The position numbers were made by a program, and so were the translations under genes. The notes beneath the pieces were generated by a model. That model was not told the origin of the DNA and made no database searches. It saw nothing but the letters and a program-made list of their open reading frames with translations. A stretch of DNA of 64,000 nt from Pseudescherichia sp031998825 (GTDB lineage Bacteria; Pseudomonadota; Gammaproteobacteria; Enterobacterales; Enterobacteriaceae): assembly GCF_031998825.1 (NCBI RefSeq), contig NZ_DAMACX010000005.1, forward strand, positions 85,569 through 149,568, given 5' to 3'. Positions within the stretch are counted from its first letter, which is position 1. Each line of letters opens with the position of its first letter. This document shows positions 41,037 through 50,560 of this stretch, one piece after another.

Positions 41037-41615
41037 ATGTTAAAAAAAGTGCTTTTCCCGCTGGTCGCTCTGTTTATGCTGGCTGGCTGTGCTACGCCTC
41101 CTACTACCATTGATGTCTCACCGAAAATTACCCTGCCGCAGCAGGATCCGAGCCTGATGGGCGTGACCGTGAGCATCAACGGTGCCGATCAGCGTCAGGA
41201 CCAGGCGCTGGCGAAAGTGACCCGTGACAACCAGCTGGTGACCCTGACCGCCTCCCGCGATCTGCGTTTCCTGCTGCAGGAAGTGCTGGAGAAACAGATG
41301 ACCGCGCGCGGCTACATGATTGGCCCGAACGGCGCAGTAAATCTGCAGATCATCGTGAGCCAGCTCTACGCTGACGTCTCCCAGGGCAACGTGCGCTATA
41401 ACATCGCCACCAAGGCCGATATCGCTATCATCGCGACCGCGCCGAACGGCAACAAGATGACCAAAAACTACCGGGCAAACTACTCGGTTGAAGGTGCACT
41501 GCAGGCGTCGAATAAGAACATCGCCGACAGCGTAAACAGCGTGCTGACCGATACCATTGCTGACATGTCTCAGGACACCAGCATCCACGACTTTATCAAG
41601 CAGAACGCGCGTTAA
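41037..41615 (+). CDS. yajG: YajG, outer-membrane lipoprotein
   Basis: The 192-residue lipoprotein starts MLKKVLFPLVALFMLAGC with a lipobox LAGC and lipidated Cys18. The mature protein is a compact alpha/beta domain (YajG family) including DLRFLLQEVLEKQMTARGYM. Function is unknown. It is 43 bp upstream of ampG and is likely cotranscribed with it, as in E. coli; a strong hairpin separates the two. Confidence 0.93.
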   Translation: MLKKVLFPLVALFMLAGCATPPTTIDVSPKITLPQQDPSLMGVTVSINGADQRQDQALAKVTRDNQLVTLTASRDLRFLLQEVLEKQMTARGYMIGPNGAVNLQIIVSQLYADVSQGNVRYNIATKADIAIIATAPNGNKMTKNYRANYSVEGALQASNKNIADSVNSVLTDTIADMSQDTSIHDFIKQNAR

Positions 41616-41623
41616 TTCTGCCC

Positions 41624-41649
41624 GCTGACCCGGTTCGCGCCGGGTCAGC
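41624..41649 (+). promoter_or_regulatory. Strong hairpin between yajG and ampG
   Basis: A perfect 10-bp stem GCTGACCCGG/CCGGGTCAGC with a TTCGCG loop ends only 9 bp before the ampG start codon. There is no T tract, so it is not a classical terminator. It could limit ribosome access to ampG or stabilise yajG mRNA. Confidence 0.6.
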
Positions 41650-41658
41650 CCGTCTCCT

Positions 41659-43137
41659 ATGCCCAACCACTATCTACGTATCTTCCAGCAGCCTAAGTCA
41701 GCTATCCTGCTGATCCTTGGCTTTGCCTCTGGCCTCCCCCTTGCCCTGACATCCGGCACGCTTCAGGCGTGGATGACCGTTGAAAACATCGACCTGAAAA
41801 CCATCGGCTTCTTTTCGCTGGTGGGCCAGGCCTATGTATTTAAGTTTTTATGGTCACCGGTGATGGACCGCTATACGCCGCCGTTCTTTGGCCGCCGTCG
41901 CGGCTGGCTGCTGACTACCCAGATCCTGCTGCTGGTCGCCATTGCGGGGATGGGCTTTCTGGAGCCGACCACGCAGCTGCGCTGGATGGCCGGGCTGGCG
42001 GTAATTATCGCCTTTTGTTCCGCCTCGCAGGATATTGTGTTTGATGCCTGGAAGACCGACGTGCTGCCCGCCGAAGAGCGCGGTGCAGGCGCGGCCATCA
42101 GCGTGCTGGGCTACCGCCTCGGGATGCTGGTCTCCGGCGGGCTGGCGCTCTGGCTGGCGGATCGCTGGCTGGGCTGGCAGGGGATGTACTGGCTGATGGC
42201 GGCCCTGCTGCTGCCGTGCATTATTGCCACCCTCCTTGCCCCCGAACCGGACGATGCCGTGCCGGTACCCAAATCGCTGGAGCAGGCGGTGGTTGCGCCG
42301 CTGCGCGACTTCTTTGGCCGCAACAACGCCTGGCTGATCCTGCTGCTTATCGTCCTTTATAAGCTGGGTGACGCGTTTGCCATGAGCCTCACCACCACCT
42401 TTCTGATCCGCGGCGTGGGCTTTGATGCCGGGGATGTTGGCGTAGTGAATAAGACTCTCGGGCTGATTGCAACCATTCTCGGCGCGCTGTACGGCGGCGT
42501 GCTGATGCAGCGCCTGTCGCTGTTTCGCGCCCTGCTGATCTTTGGCATCCTGCAGGGGGCCTCTAACGCGGGCTACTGGCTGCTGTCGGTGACCGATAAG
42601 CACCTCTACAGCATGGCGGCCGCGGTTTTCTTCGAGAACCTCTGCGGCGGGATGGGGACGGCGGCGTTTGTTGCCCTGCTGATGACCCTGTGCAATAAGT
42701 CGTTTTCCGCCACCCAGTTCGCCCTGCTCTCTGCCCTCTCCGCTATCGGCCGCGTCTACGTTGGCCCTATCGCCGGGTGGTTTGTTGAGAGCTGGGGCTG
42801 GTCAACGTTTTACCTCTTCTCGGTGATCGCCGCCGTGCCGGGACTGCTTCTGCTGCTGGTATGTAAAGAGACGCTGGCTTATACCCAGCGCACGGACGGT
42901 TTTCTCCCTCGTAGCCGCTACGCCGGCGCCTACCGGATGGCGCTGCGCACGCTGGCCGTGGGCTGCCTGCTGCTGGCGGCCTGGCTGGGCGTCATAACGC
43001 TTAACGCCCTCGGCTTGACCTCATGGCACTTCGCGCTGCTGTTGCTGGATGTGGGCGCACTGCTGGCCGTAGGGGGCATCCTTTACGGCGGCCTGTTGGA
43101 CTACCTTGCCCTGCGCAAAACGGCGCAGGAAAAATAA
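41659..43137 (+). CDS. ampG: AmpG, muropeptide permease
   Basis: AmpG imports GlcNAc-anhydro-muropeptides for cell-wall recycling; in species with inducible ampC it delivers the inducing signal. The 492-residue inner-membrane protein of the major facilitator type has about fourteen membrane segments and begins MPNHYLRIFQQPKSAILLIL. GFASGLPLALTSGTLQAWM and FFENLCGGMGTAAFVALLM are conserved AmpG blocks. No good ribosome binding site is seen before the ATG; the region is occupied by the foot of a hairpin. Confidence 0.96.
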   Translation: MPNHYLRIFQQPKSAILLILGFASGLPLALTSGTLQAWMTVENIDLKTIGFFSLVGQAYVFKFLWSPVMDRYTPPFFGRRRGWLLTTQILLLVAIAGMGFLEPTTQLRWMAGLAVIIAFCSASQDIVFDAWKTDVLPAEERGAGAAISVLGYRLGMLVSGGLALWLADRWLGWQGMYWLMAALLLPCIIATLLAPEPDDAVPVPKSLEQAVVAPLRDFFGRNNAWLILLLIVLYKLGDAFAMSLTTTFLIRGVGFDAGDVGVVNKTLGLIATILGALYGGVLMQRLSLFRALLIFGILQGASNAGYWLLSVTDKHLYSMAAAVFFENLCGGMGTAAFVALLMTLCNKSFSATQFALLSALSAIGRVYVGPIAGWFVESWGWSTFYLFSVIAAVPGLLLLLVCKETLAYTQRTDGFLPRSRYAGAYRMALRTLAVGCLLLAAWLGVITLNALGLTSWHFALLLLDVGALLAVGGILYGGLLDYLALRKTAQEK

Positions 43138-43595
43138 CCCGTTAGTTACTACAGGTAATAATTTCGCAAAATAATTAAAGAATTTAATTTCAGGATATAT
43201 TTGTTTAATTCTGGCTTCATCTCTCTTTTTGTTTAATTATTTTGTGCGGTATAGGTTTGCGACTACGCTTTAATGATTCAGCATAGTTATCAAATTAAGC
43301 TTCGTGCAATGTTTGATAATTGCTGAATTAATGTTAATTAAATGTTCACAAAAAGGATTGGTTATACCATTTCCCCTGGTCTATAAGTACCAGAGCCGGT
43401 TTTGGTTATAACCTTGGGGCCGAACGCGGCGATTGTGAGATTTTACAGATTGTTGCATTGTGTGTGACATACGCGGCAGAACCCAGTAACACCCTACTGA
43501 CAGCGCGCCATGCATGTTTACAGTAATGTAACCTTCCCGTAAAATGCCCGCACACTTTAAACGCCACCAGACCCCCGTGGAATTGAGGTCGTTAA
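43138..43595 (+). promoter_or_regulatory. Long upstream region of cyoABCDE
   Basis: These 458 bp hold no gene. The first 190 bp are very AT-rich. A small hairpin CTGGT/ACCAG and a GGTTATAACC palindrome lie near 43377-43413. The operon is known in E. coli to be repressed by ArcA and Fnr, and their sites probably lie here, but I could not place them with confidence. Confidence 0.45.
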
Positions 43596-44543
43596 ATGAG
43601 ACTCAGGAAATACAATAAAACTTTGGGAATGTTGTCATTAATCACAGGCGCAGCGTTACTGAGCGGCTGTGATTCTGCACTTCTCGATCCAAAAGGACAG
43701 ATTGGACTGGAACAGCGTTCACTGATACTGACGGCTCTTGGGCTGATGTTGATTGTCGTTATTCCCGCCATCGTGATGGCTATCGGTTTTGCCTGGAAGT
43801 ACCGGGCGTCGAACAAGGAAGCCAAATACAGCCCCAACTGGTCGCACTCGAACAAAGTTGAAGCTGTGGTTTGGACGATTCCCATCCTTATCATCATTTT
43901 CCTTGCGGTACTGACATGGAAAACCACGCACTCGCTCGAACCAGGCCGTCCGCTGGATCACGATGCGAAGCCGGTGACCATCGAAGTCATTGCAATGGAC
44001 TGGAAGTGGTTCTTTATTTACCCGGAGCAGGGCATCGCAACGGTCAATGAGATTGCATTCCCGGCAAATACGCCTGTGGAATTCAAAATCACCTCGAACT
44101 CGGTGATGAACTCCTTCTTTATTCCGCGACTGGGTAGCCAGATCTACGCGATGGCCGGGATGCAGACCAAACTGCACCTGATCGCCAACGAAGCGGGTAC
44201 CTACGATGGTATTTCTGCTAACTACAGTGGTGCTGGTTTCTCCGGCATGAAGTTCAAAGCCATCGCAACGCCGGATGCCGCGACCTTCGACCAGTGGGTG
44301 GCGAAAGCGAAGCAGTCGTCAAAAGTCATGAATGACATGGACGCGTACAACCTGCTGGCAAAACCAAGCGAATACAATAAAGTCGAATACTTCTCCAGCG
44401 TTAAACCCAATCTGTTTGTTGATGTTATCAACAAATTTATGGGACCTGGGAAGAGCATGGACGTGACTCAGGCTGAAGGCGAACAGAACTCGCATGAAGG
44501 CATGGAAGGCATGAACATGAATCACGCGGAAACCTCTCACTAA
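43596..44543 (+). CDS. cyoA: CyoA, cytochrome bo3 ubiquinol oxidase subunit II
   Basis: Subunit II of the main aerobic terminal oxidase. The 315-residue precursor has a lipoprotein signal (MRLRKYNKTLGMLSLITGAA; lipobox LSGC, Cys25). Two membrane helices at about 45-70 and 90-110 are followed by a periplasmic cupredoxin-like domain that, as in quinol oxidases, lacks the copper-A ligands. The tail is Met/His/Glu-rich (GMEGMNMNHAETSH). First gene of a five-gene operon. Confidence 0.97.
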   Translation: MRLRKYNKTLGMLSLITGAALLSGCDSALLDPKGQIGLEQRSLILTALGLMLIVVIPAIVMAIGFAWKYRASNKEAKYSPNWSHSNKVEAVVWTIPILIIIFLAVLTWKTTHSLEPGRPLDHDAKPVTIEVIAMDWKWFFIYPEQGIATVNEIAFPANTPVEFKITSNSVMNSFFIPRLGSQIYAMAGMQTKLHLIANEAGTYDGISANYSGAGFSGMKFKAIATPDAATFDQWVAKAKQSSKVMNDMDAYNLLAKPSEYNKVEYFSSVKPNLFVDVINKFMGPGKSMDVTQAEGEQNSHEGMEGMNMNHAETSH

Positions 44544-44562
44544 GGGGCCGAGGAATAATACG

Positions 44563-46554
44563 ATGTTCGGAAAACTTACACTGGATGCAGTGCCGTACCA
44601 TGAGCCGATTATCATGGTTACGGTGGCAGCAATTCTCGTCGGAGGTCTGGCGTTAGTTGCAGCGCTCACTTACTTCGGTAAGTGGTCATATCTGTGGAAT
44701 GAGTGGCTCACCTCCGTGGACCACAAACGCCTGGGGATTATGTATATCCTCGTTGCTATCGTGATGCTGGTGCGTGGTTTTGCTGACGCCATCATGATGC
44801 GTACCCAGCAGCTGCTCGTCTCGTCGGGCGAAGCCGGGTTCCTGCCACCGCACCACTACGACCAGATCTTTACCGCCCACGGCGTTATCATGATCTTCTT
44901 CGTGGCGATGCCGTTCGTGGTAGGCCTGATGAACCTGGTCGTGCCGCTGCAAATCGGCGCCCGTGACGTTGCCTTCCCGTTCCTGAACAACCTGAGCTTC
45001 TGGTTCACCGTTGTGGGCGTGGTGCTGGTTAACATCTCTCTGGGCGTGGGCGAGTTTGCTCAGACCGGTTGGGTGGCCTATCCGCCGCTCTCGGGCATTG
45101 AGTACAGTCCTGGCGTAGGCGTTGACTACTGGATCTGGAGCCTCCAGCTCTCTGGTATTGGTACAACCCTGACCGGTATTAACTTCTTTGTGACCATTCT
45201 GCGCATGCGTGCCCCTGGCATGACCATGTTCAAAATGCCAGTGTTCACCTGGGCGTCACTCTGTACTAACGTGCTGATTATCGTCTCTTTCCCTATCCTG
45301 ACGGTAACCATCGCGCTGCTGACGCTTGACCGTTATCTGGGCACCCATTTCTTTACCAACGATATGGGCGGCAACATGATGATGTACATCAACCTGATTT
45401 GGGCCTGGGGCCATCCGGAAGTGTACATTCTTGTTCTGCCAGTGTTCGGCGTGTTCTCAGAAGTGGTTGCAACGTTCTCTAAAAAGCGTCTGTTTGGTTA
45501 CACCTCCCTGGTATGGGCTACCATCGCGATTACCGTTCTGTCGTTTATCGTATGGCTGCACCACTTCTTTACCATGGGCAGCGGCGCGAACGTTAACGCC
45601 TTCTTTGGTATCACCACGATGATTATCGCCATCCCGACCGGGGTGAAGATCTTCAACTGGCTGTTTACCATGTACCAGGGTCGTATCGTGTTCCACTCAG
45701 CCATGCTGTGGAGCATCGGCTTCATCATCACCTTCTCTATCGGTGGGATGACCGGGGTACTGCTGGCCGTGCCGGGCGCGGACTTTGTTCTGCACAACAG
45801 CCTGTTCCTGATTGCACACTTCCATAACGTTATCATCGGTGGTGTGGTATTCGGTTGCTTCGCGGGCCTGACCTACTGGTGGCCGAAAGCCTTTGGTTAC
45901 ACCATGAACGAGACCTGGGGCAAACGCGCCTTCTGGTTCTGGATCATCGGCTTCTTCGTGACCTTTATGCCGCTGTACGCCATGGGCTTCATGGGTATGA
46001 CTCGTCGCGTGAGCCAGAATATCGATCCGATGTTCCAGCCGCTGATGATTGTGGCTGAGATCGGTGCGCTGCTGATTGCGCTCGGTATCTTCTCCATCAT
46101 TATGCAGATCTACACCTCTGTGCGCGATCGTGACCAGAACCGCGACCTGACGGGTGACCCATGGGGTGCACGTACGCTGGAGTGGGCAACCTCCTCTCCG
46201 CCGCCGTTCTATAACTTTGCCGTCGTGCCGCACATTCATGAACGTGATGCATTCTGGGAAATGAAAGACAAAGGCGAAGCGTACATCCAGCCTACGCACT
46301 ATGAAGAGATTCATATGCCGAAAAACAGCGGCGCGGGTGTGATTATCTCTGCTTTCAGCCTTATCTTCGGCTTTGCCATGATCTGGCATATCTGGTGGAT
46401 GGCGATCCTCGGCTTTGCCGGCATGATCGTGACCTGGATTGTGAAAAGCTTTGATGAGGACGTGGATTACTACGTACCGGTTGCCACCGTTGAAAAACTG
46501 GAAAACCAGCACTTCGACGAAATTAGCAAGGCAGGACTGAAAAATGTCAACTGA
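44563..46554 (+). CDS. cyoB: CyoB, cytochrome bo3 oxidase subunit I
   Basis: CyoB is the catalytic, proton-pumping subunit with heme b, heme o3 and copper B. The 663-residue protein has fifteen membrane helices. Metal and heme ligand histidines are visible: HGVIMIFF (about 106), WGHPEVYILVLP (about 284, with the Tyr cross-link), VWLHHFF (about 333-334) and AHFHNVIIGG (about 419 and 421). It overlaps cyoC by 11 bp. Complete and typical. Confidence 0.98.
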   Translation: MFGKLTLDAVPYHEPIIMVTVAAILVGGLALVAALTYFGKWSYLWNEWLTSVDHKRLGIMYILVAIVMLVRGFADAIMMRTQQLLVSSGEAGFLPPHHYDQIFTAHGVIMIFFVAMPFVVGLMNLVVPLQIGARDVAFPFLNNLSFWFTVVGVVLVNISLGVGEFAQTGWVAYPPLSGIEYSPGVGVDYWIWSLQLSGIGTTLTGINFFVTILRMRAPGMTMFKMPVFTWASLCTNVLIIVSFPILTVTIALLTLDRYLGTHFFTNDMGGNMMMYINLIWAWGHPEVYILVLPVFGVFSEVVATFSKKRLFGYTSLVWATIAITVLSFIVWLHHFFTMGSGANVNAFFGITTMIIAIPTGVKIFNWLFTMYQGRIVFHSAMLWSIGFIITFSIGGMTGVLLAVPGADFVLHNSLFLIAHFHNVIIGGVVFGCFAGLTYWWPKAFGYTMNETWGKRAFWFWIIGFFVTFMPLYAMGFMGMTRRVSQNIDPMFQPLMIVAEIGALLIALGIFSIIMQIYTSVRDRDQNRDLTGDPWGARTLEWATSSPPPFYNFAVVPHIHERDAFWEMKDKGEAYIQPTHYEEIHMPKNSGAGVIISAFSLIFGFAMIWHIWWMAILGFAGMIVTWIVKSFDEDVDYYVPVATVEKLENQHFDEISKAGLKNVN

Positions 46555-47161
46555 GACTCTAACTCACGCTAACGCTCATGCCCACGAGCATGAGCATCAC
46601 CACGATGCAGGGTCGAACAAAGTGTTCGGCTTCTGGATCTACCTGATGAGCGACTGCATTCTCTTTGCATGTCTGTTTGCTACCTATGCCGTTCTGGTGA
46701 ACGGCACGGCAGGTGGCCCGAGCGGGAAAGATATTTTCGAACTGCCGTTTGTGCTGGTTGAAACTGCCCTGCTGCTCTTCAGCTCCATCACCTACGGCAT
46801 GGCGATTATCGCCATGAACAACGGTCGTCAAAGCCAGGTGATCTCCTGGCTGGCGCTGACCTTCCTGTTCGGTGCGGGCTTTATCGGGATGGAGCTGTAT
46901 GAGTTCCATCACCTGATCGCTGAAGGCTTCGGTCCGGATCGTAGCGGCTTCCTGTCAGGCTTCTTTGCCCTGGTTGGTACCCACGGCCTGCACGTGACCT
47001 CTGGTCTGGTGTGGATGGCGATCCTGATGTTCCAGGTTACCCGTCGCGGGCTGACCAGCACTAACCGCACCCGTCTGATGTGCCTGAGCATGTTCTGGCA
47101 CTTCCTGGACGTGGTCTGGATCTGTGTGTTCTCTGTAGTTTACCTGATGGGGGCGATGTAA
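46544..47161 (+). CDS. cyoC: CyoC, cytochrome bo3 oxidase subunit III
   Basis: The 205-residue subunit III has five membrane helices, starting after a His-rich N-terminus (MSTETLTHANAHAHEHEHHH). The conserved GFWIYLMSDCILFACLFATY and WHFLDVVWICVFSVVYL blocks are present. It supports assembly and stability of the oxidase. It overlaps cyoB by 11 bp and shares a base with the cyoD start. Confidence 0.97.
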   Translation: MSTETLTHANAHAHEHEHHHDAGSNKVFGFWIYLMSDCILFACLFATYAVLVNGTAGGPSGKDIFELPFVLVETALLLFSSITYGMAIIAMNNGRQSQVISWLALTFLFGAGFIGMELYEFHHLIAEGFGPDRSGFLSGFFALVGTHGLHVTSGLVWMAILMFQVTRRGLTSTNRTRLMCLSMFWHFLDVVWICVFSVVYLMGAM

Positions 47162-47490
47162 TGAGTCATTCTACCGATCATAGCGGCGCCGCTCACGGCA
47201 GCGTAAAAACCTACATGACAGGCTTTATCCTGTCGATCATCCTGACGGCTATCCCGTTCTGGATGGTGATGAACGGCTCCGCCTCGCACGGCACCATTCT
47301 TGGCGTCGTGCTGGTGACGGCAGTGGTACAGATTCTGGTTCACCTGGTGTGCTTCCTGCACATGAACAACTCCTCTGAAGAGCGTTGGAATCTGGTGGCC
47401 TTTGTCTTTACCGTGCTGATCATCGCCATTCTGGTGGTAGGCTCAATCTGGATTATGTGGAACCTGAATTACAACATGATGGTTCACTAA
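47161..47490 (+). CDS. cyoD: CyoD, cytochrome bo3 oxidase subunit IV
   Basis: The 109-residue subunit IV has three membrane helices and begins MSHSTDHSGAAHGSVKTYMT. It assists copper B insertion and assembly of subunit I. The stop/start junction with cyoC (TAATG) shows translational coupling. A longer frame beginning at 47080 lies inside cyoC and was rejected. Confidence 0.96.
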   Translation: MSHSTDHSGAAHGSVKTYMTGFILSIILTAIPFWMVMNGSASHGTILGVVLVTAVVQILVHLVCFLHMNNSSEERWNLVAFVFTVLIIAILVVGSIWIMWNLNYNMMVH

Positions 47491-47501
47491 GAGCGGCGAG
47501 T

Positions 47502-48392
47502 ATGATGTTTAAGCAATACCTGCAAGTAACGAAACCAGGCATCATTTTCGGCAACCTGATCTCCGTGATCGGGGGGTTCCTGCTGGCCTCCAAGGGCAGC
47601 ATCGACTATCCCCTCTTCGCCTATACGCTGATCGGGGTGTCGCTGGTGGTGGCATCGGGTTGTGTATTTAACAACTACATCGACCGTGACATTGACCGTA
47701 AAATGGAGCGTACGAAGAACCGGGTGCTGGTCAAAGGCCTGATTTCCCCGAAAATTTCGCTGGTGTACGCCACCTTGTTGGGTATTGCTGGCTTTATGCT
47801 GCTGTGGTTTGGTGCTAACCCACTGGCCTGCTGGCTGGGGGTGATGGGGTTTGTGGTTTATGTCGGCGTCTATAGCCTGTACATGAAACGCCACTCCGTC
47901 TACGGCACGCTGATTGGCTCTCTCTCCGGCGCTGCGCCGCCGGTGATTGGCTACTGCGCGGTAACCGGTGATTTCGACAGCGGTGCACTGATCCTGCTGG
48001 CTATCTTTAGCCTGTGGCAGATGCCGCACTCCTACGCCATCGCGATTTTCCGCTTTAAGGATTATCAGGCGGCGAACATCCCGGTACTGCCGGTGGTGAA
48101 AGGGATCTCGGTTGCGAAGAACCACATAACGCTCTACATCATCGCCTTTGCCGTAGCGACTCTGATGCTCTCGCTGGGTGGCTACGCCGGATACAAATAT
48201 CTGGTGGTGGCTGCCGCCGTTAGCGTCTGGTGGCTGGGTATGGCGCTGAAGGGGTATAAGGTCGAAGATGACAGAGTATGGGCGCGTAAGCTGTTCGTGT
48301 TCTCTATCGTCGCCATCACCTCCCTTTCGGTGATGATGTCCGTGGACTTTATGGTTCCGGACTCACAGAACCTGTTGACCTACGTCTGGTAA
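47502..48392 (+). CDS. cyoE: CyoE, heme O synthase (protoheme IX farnesyltransferase)
   Basis: CyoE adds a farnesyl group to heme b to make heme o, needed by CyoB. The 296-residue UbiA-family membrane enzyme has about nine helices and starts MMFKQYLQVTKPGIIFGNLI. The two aspartate motifs are NNYIDRDIDRKM and the later FRFKDYQAANIPVLPVVKG region. Last gene of the cyo operon, ending at a terminator. Confidence 0.97.
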   Translation: MMFKQYLQVTKPGIIFGNLISVIGGFLLASKGSIDYPLFAYTLIGVSLVVASGCVFNNYIDRDIDRKMERTKNRVLVKGLISPKISLVYATLLGIAGFMLLWFGANPLACWLGVMGFVVYVGVYSLYMKRHSVYGTLIGSLSGAAPPVIGYCAVTGDFDSGALILLAIFSLWQMPHSYAIAIFRFKDYQAANIPVLPVVKGISVAKNHITLYIIAFAVATLMLSLGGYAGYKYLVVAAAVSVWWLGMALKGYKVEDDRVWARKLFVFSIVAITSLSVMMSVDFMVPDSQNLLTYVW

Positions 48393-48410
48393 TTTAAAAA
48401 AGATGTTACA

Positions 48411-48434
48411 AAAAGGGTGCTACGGCGCCCTTTT
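48411..48434 (+). terminator. Terminator of cyoABCDE
   Basis: The stem AAAAGGGTGC/GCGCCCTTTT (one T-G pair) with a TACG loop runs into a T tract. Confidence 0.92.
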
Positions 48435-48552
48435 TTATTTATTAAATCAATAACTCATTGATGTACTATATTCCACGCTTTGCGCATCACGGGATAACCC
48501 GCCCCGCCCTCCCCTGCACTATACTGTGTCCGGTTTTTTGATTGAGGTAGTA

Positions 48553-49914
48553 ATGAACGACTATAAAATGACGCCGGGCGAGCTACGCGCCACCTGGGGT
48601 TTAGGGACAGTATTCTCGCTGCGTATGCTCGGCATGTTTATGGTTCTCCCCGTTCTGACCACCTATGGCATGGCGCTACAGGGAGCAAGCGAAGCGCTGA
48701 TCGGCTTCGCCATTGGCATCTATGGCCTGGCGCAGGCGGTATTCCAGATCCCTTTCGGCCTGCTCTCGGATCGCATCGGCCGTAAGCCGCTGATCGTCGG
48801 CGGGCTGGTGATTTTTGTCATTGGCAGCATCGTTGCCGCCCTCTCAGATTCGATCTGGGGCATTATTCTTGGTCGCGCCCTGCAAGGCTCGGGGGCGATC
48901 GCCGCCGCGGTTATGGCCCTGCTCTCAGATTTAACCCGCGAACAGAACCGCACCAAAGCGATGGCCTTTATTGGCGTCAGCTTCGGCATCACCTTTGCTA
49001 TTGCCATGGTGCTTGGCCCCATCATTACCCATCGCCTGGGCCTGCACGCCCTGTTCTGGATGATTGCTGGCCTGGCCACGGCGGGCATCATTCTGACGCT
49101 GTGGGTGGTTCCGGACAGTAAAAATCACGTGCTGAACCGTGAATCTGGGATGGTAAAAGGCTGCTTCAGCAAAGTGATCGCCAGCCCGCCGCTGCTGAAG
49201 CTCAACTTCGGCATCATGTGCCTGCATATCCTGCTGATGTCCACCTTCGTTGCCCTGCCGGGGCAGATGGAGGCCGCCGGCTTCCCGGCAGCGGAGCACT
49301 GGAAAATTTACCTCGCTACGATGCTTATCTCCTTCGTCAGTGTGGTGCCGTTTATTATCTACGCCGAAGTGAAGCGCCATATGAAGCGGGTCTTCATCTT
49401 CTGCGTCATCGTCCTGCTGATTGCCGAGATTGTGCTCTGGGGTGCCGGACCGCACTTCTGGGAGCTGGTAGCAGGCGTGCAGCTCTTCTTCCTGGCGTTT
49501 AACCTGATGGAAGCCCTCCTCCCCTCGCTGATCAGCAAAGAGGCGCCGGCTGGCTATAAGGGCACGGCGATGGGCATCTACTCCACCAGCCAGTTTATCG
49601 GCGTCGCCATCGGCGGCTCGCTGGGGGGCTGGGTTGATGGCCTGTTCGACTCCCAGACGGTATTCCTGGCGGGGGCGCTGCTGGCCACCGTTTGGCTGCT
49701 GGTGGCCAGCACCATGCAGGAGCCGCCCTACGTCAGCAGCCTGCGCGTGGAGATCCCGGACGACGTGGTGATTACCGATACGCTTAAGCAGCAGCTGGAG
49801 AGCAAAGCAGGCGTCAGCGAGGTGCTGATCGTTCCCGAAGAGCGCAGCGCCTACGTGAAAATCGACAGCAAAGTGACAAATCGCTTTGAGGTTGAGCAGG
49901 CGCTCAGAGCCTAA
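48553..49914 (+). CDS. yajR: YajR, major facilitator transporter with C-terminal YAM domain
   Basis: The 453-residue inner-membrane protein has twelve helices of the drug:H+ antiporter group. Motif A is FGLLSDRIGRKP between helices 2 and 3. After the last helix a small ferredoxin-like YAM domain (about 390-453; VLIVPEERSAYVKIDSKVTN) is present, the hallmark of YajR. The start MNDYKMTPGELRATWGLGTV at 48553 matches the family; the frame extends to 48526 without support. The physiological substrate is unknown. Confidence 0.94.
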   Translation: MNDYKMTPGELRATWGLGTVFSLRMLGMFMVLPVLTTYGMALQGASEALIGFAIGIYGLAQAVFQIPFGLLSDRIGRKPLIVGGLVIFVIGSIVAALSDSIWGIILGRALQGSGAIAAAVMALLSDLTREQNRTKAMAFIGVSFGITFAIAMVLGPIITHRLGLHALFWMIAGLATAGIILTLWVVPDSKNHVLNRESGMVKGCFSKVIASPPLLKLNFGIMCLHILLMSTFVALPGQMEAAGFPAAEHWKIYLATMLISFVSVVPFIIYAEVKRHMKRVFIFCVIVLLIAEIVLWGAGPHFWELVAGVQLFFLAFNLMEALLPSLISKEAPAGYKGTAMGIYSTSQFIGVAIGGSLGGWVDGLFDSQTVFLAGALLATVWLLVASTMQEPPYVSSLRVEIPDDVVITDTLKQQLESKAGVSEVLIVPEERSAYVKIDSKVTNRFEVEQALRA

Positions 49915-49916
49915 AA

Positions 49917-49941
49917 AAATGCCCGGCTAACCGGGCATTTT
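49917..49941. terminator. Bidirectional terminator between yajR and yajQ
   Basis: The stem AAATGCCCGG/CCGGGCATTT with a CTAA loop is flanked by As and Ts and serves the convergent pair. Confidence 0.92.
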
Positions 49942-49943
49942 TA

Positions 49944-50435
49944 TTAATCGCGGAAGTTTTTGAACTGGAACGGCTGCCCCAGGTCACCGCCGCGCACCAG
50001 CGCCATTACCGACTGCAGATCGTCGCGGGATTTACCGGTTACGCGGATCTCCTCACCCTGAATCTGCGCCTGCACCTTCAGCTTGCTGTCCTTGATGAGC
50101 TTCACAATCTTCTTCTGTACCGCGCTCTCAATCCCCTGCTTCAGCTTGGCTTCCACAAACCAGGTTTTACCGCTGTGCACAAACTCTTCCGGCACATCGA
50201 GAGAGGTGCCCTCAATGCCGCGCTTCAGCAGCTTGGCCCGCAGAATATCCAGCAGCTGGTTAACCTGGAAATCAGATTCGCTCAGTACCTTGATGGTTTT
50301 ATTGGCATCGTTCAGCTCAAACGACGCCTCTACGCCACGAAAATCGAAGCGTGACTCCACTTCACGGCTGGCATTGTCTACGCCGTTACGCACTTCCTGA
50401 AGATCAACTTCAGAAACAATATCGAAAGATGGCAT
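49944..50435 (-). CDS. yajQ: YajQ, nucleotide-binding protein
   Basis: The 163-residue protein starts MPSFDIVSEVDLQEVRNGVD and has two ferredoxin-like domains; the RFDFRGVEASFEL segment is the family signature. YajQ-type proteins bind nucleotides, cyclic di-GMP in Xanthomonas and Pseudomonas, and act with a LysR regulator there. The role in enterobacteria is not established. AGGAGAA precedes the ATG at 50435; the longer frame to 50480 was rejected. Confidence 0.95.
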   Translation of the reverse strand: MPSFDIVSEVDLQEVRNGVDNASREVESRFDFRGVEASFELNDANKTIKVLSESDFQVNQLLDILRAKLLKRGIEGTSLDVPEEFVHSGKTWFVEAKLKQGIESAVQKKIVKLIKDSKLKVQAQIQGEEIRVTGKSRDDLQSVMALVRGGDLGQPFQFKNFRD

Positions 50436-50560
50436 CTTTTCTTCTCCTTTCACTTTTGTTGCGATGCATAATACCCGCAACCGGACATAACGAGAAGCTT
50501 AGCTGACAGCGCTATAATTAACGCATCGCCACCTGGCGCTGTTGCAGGTGAGGAGGAACA

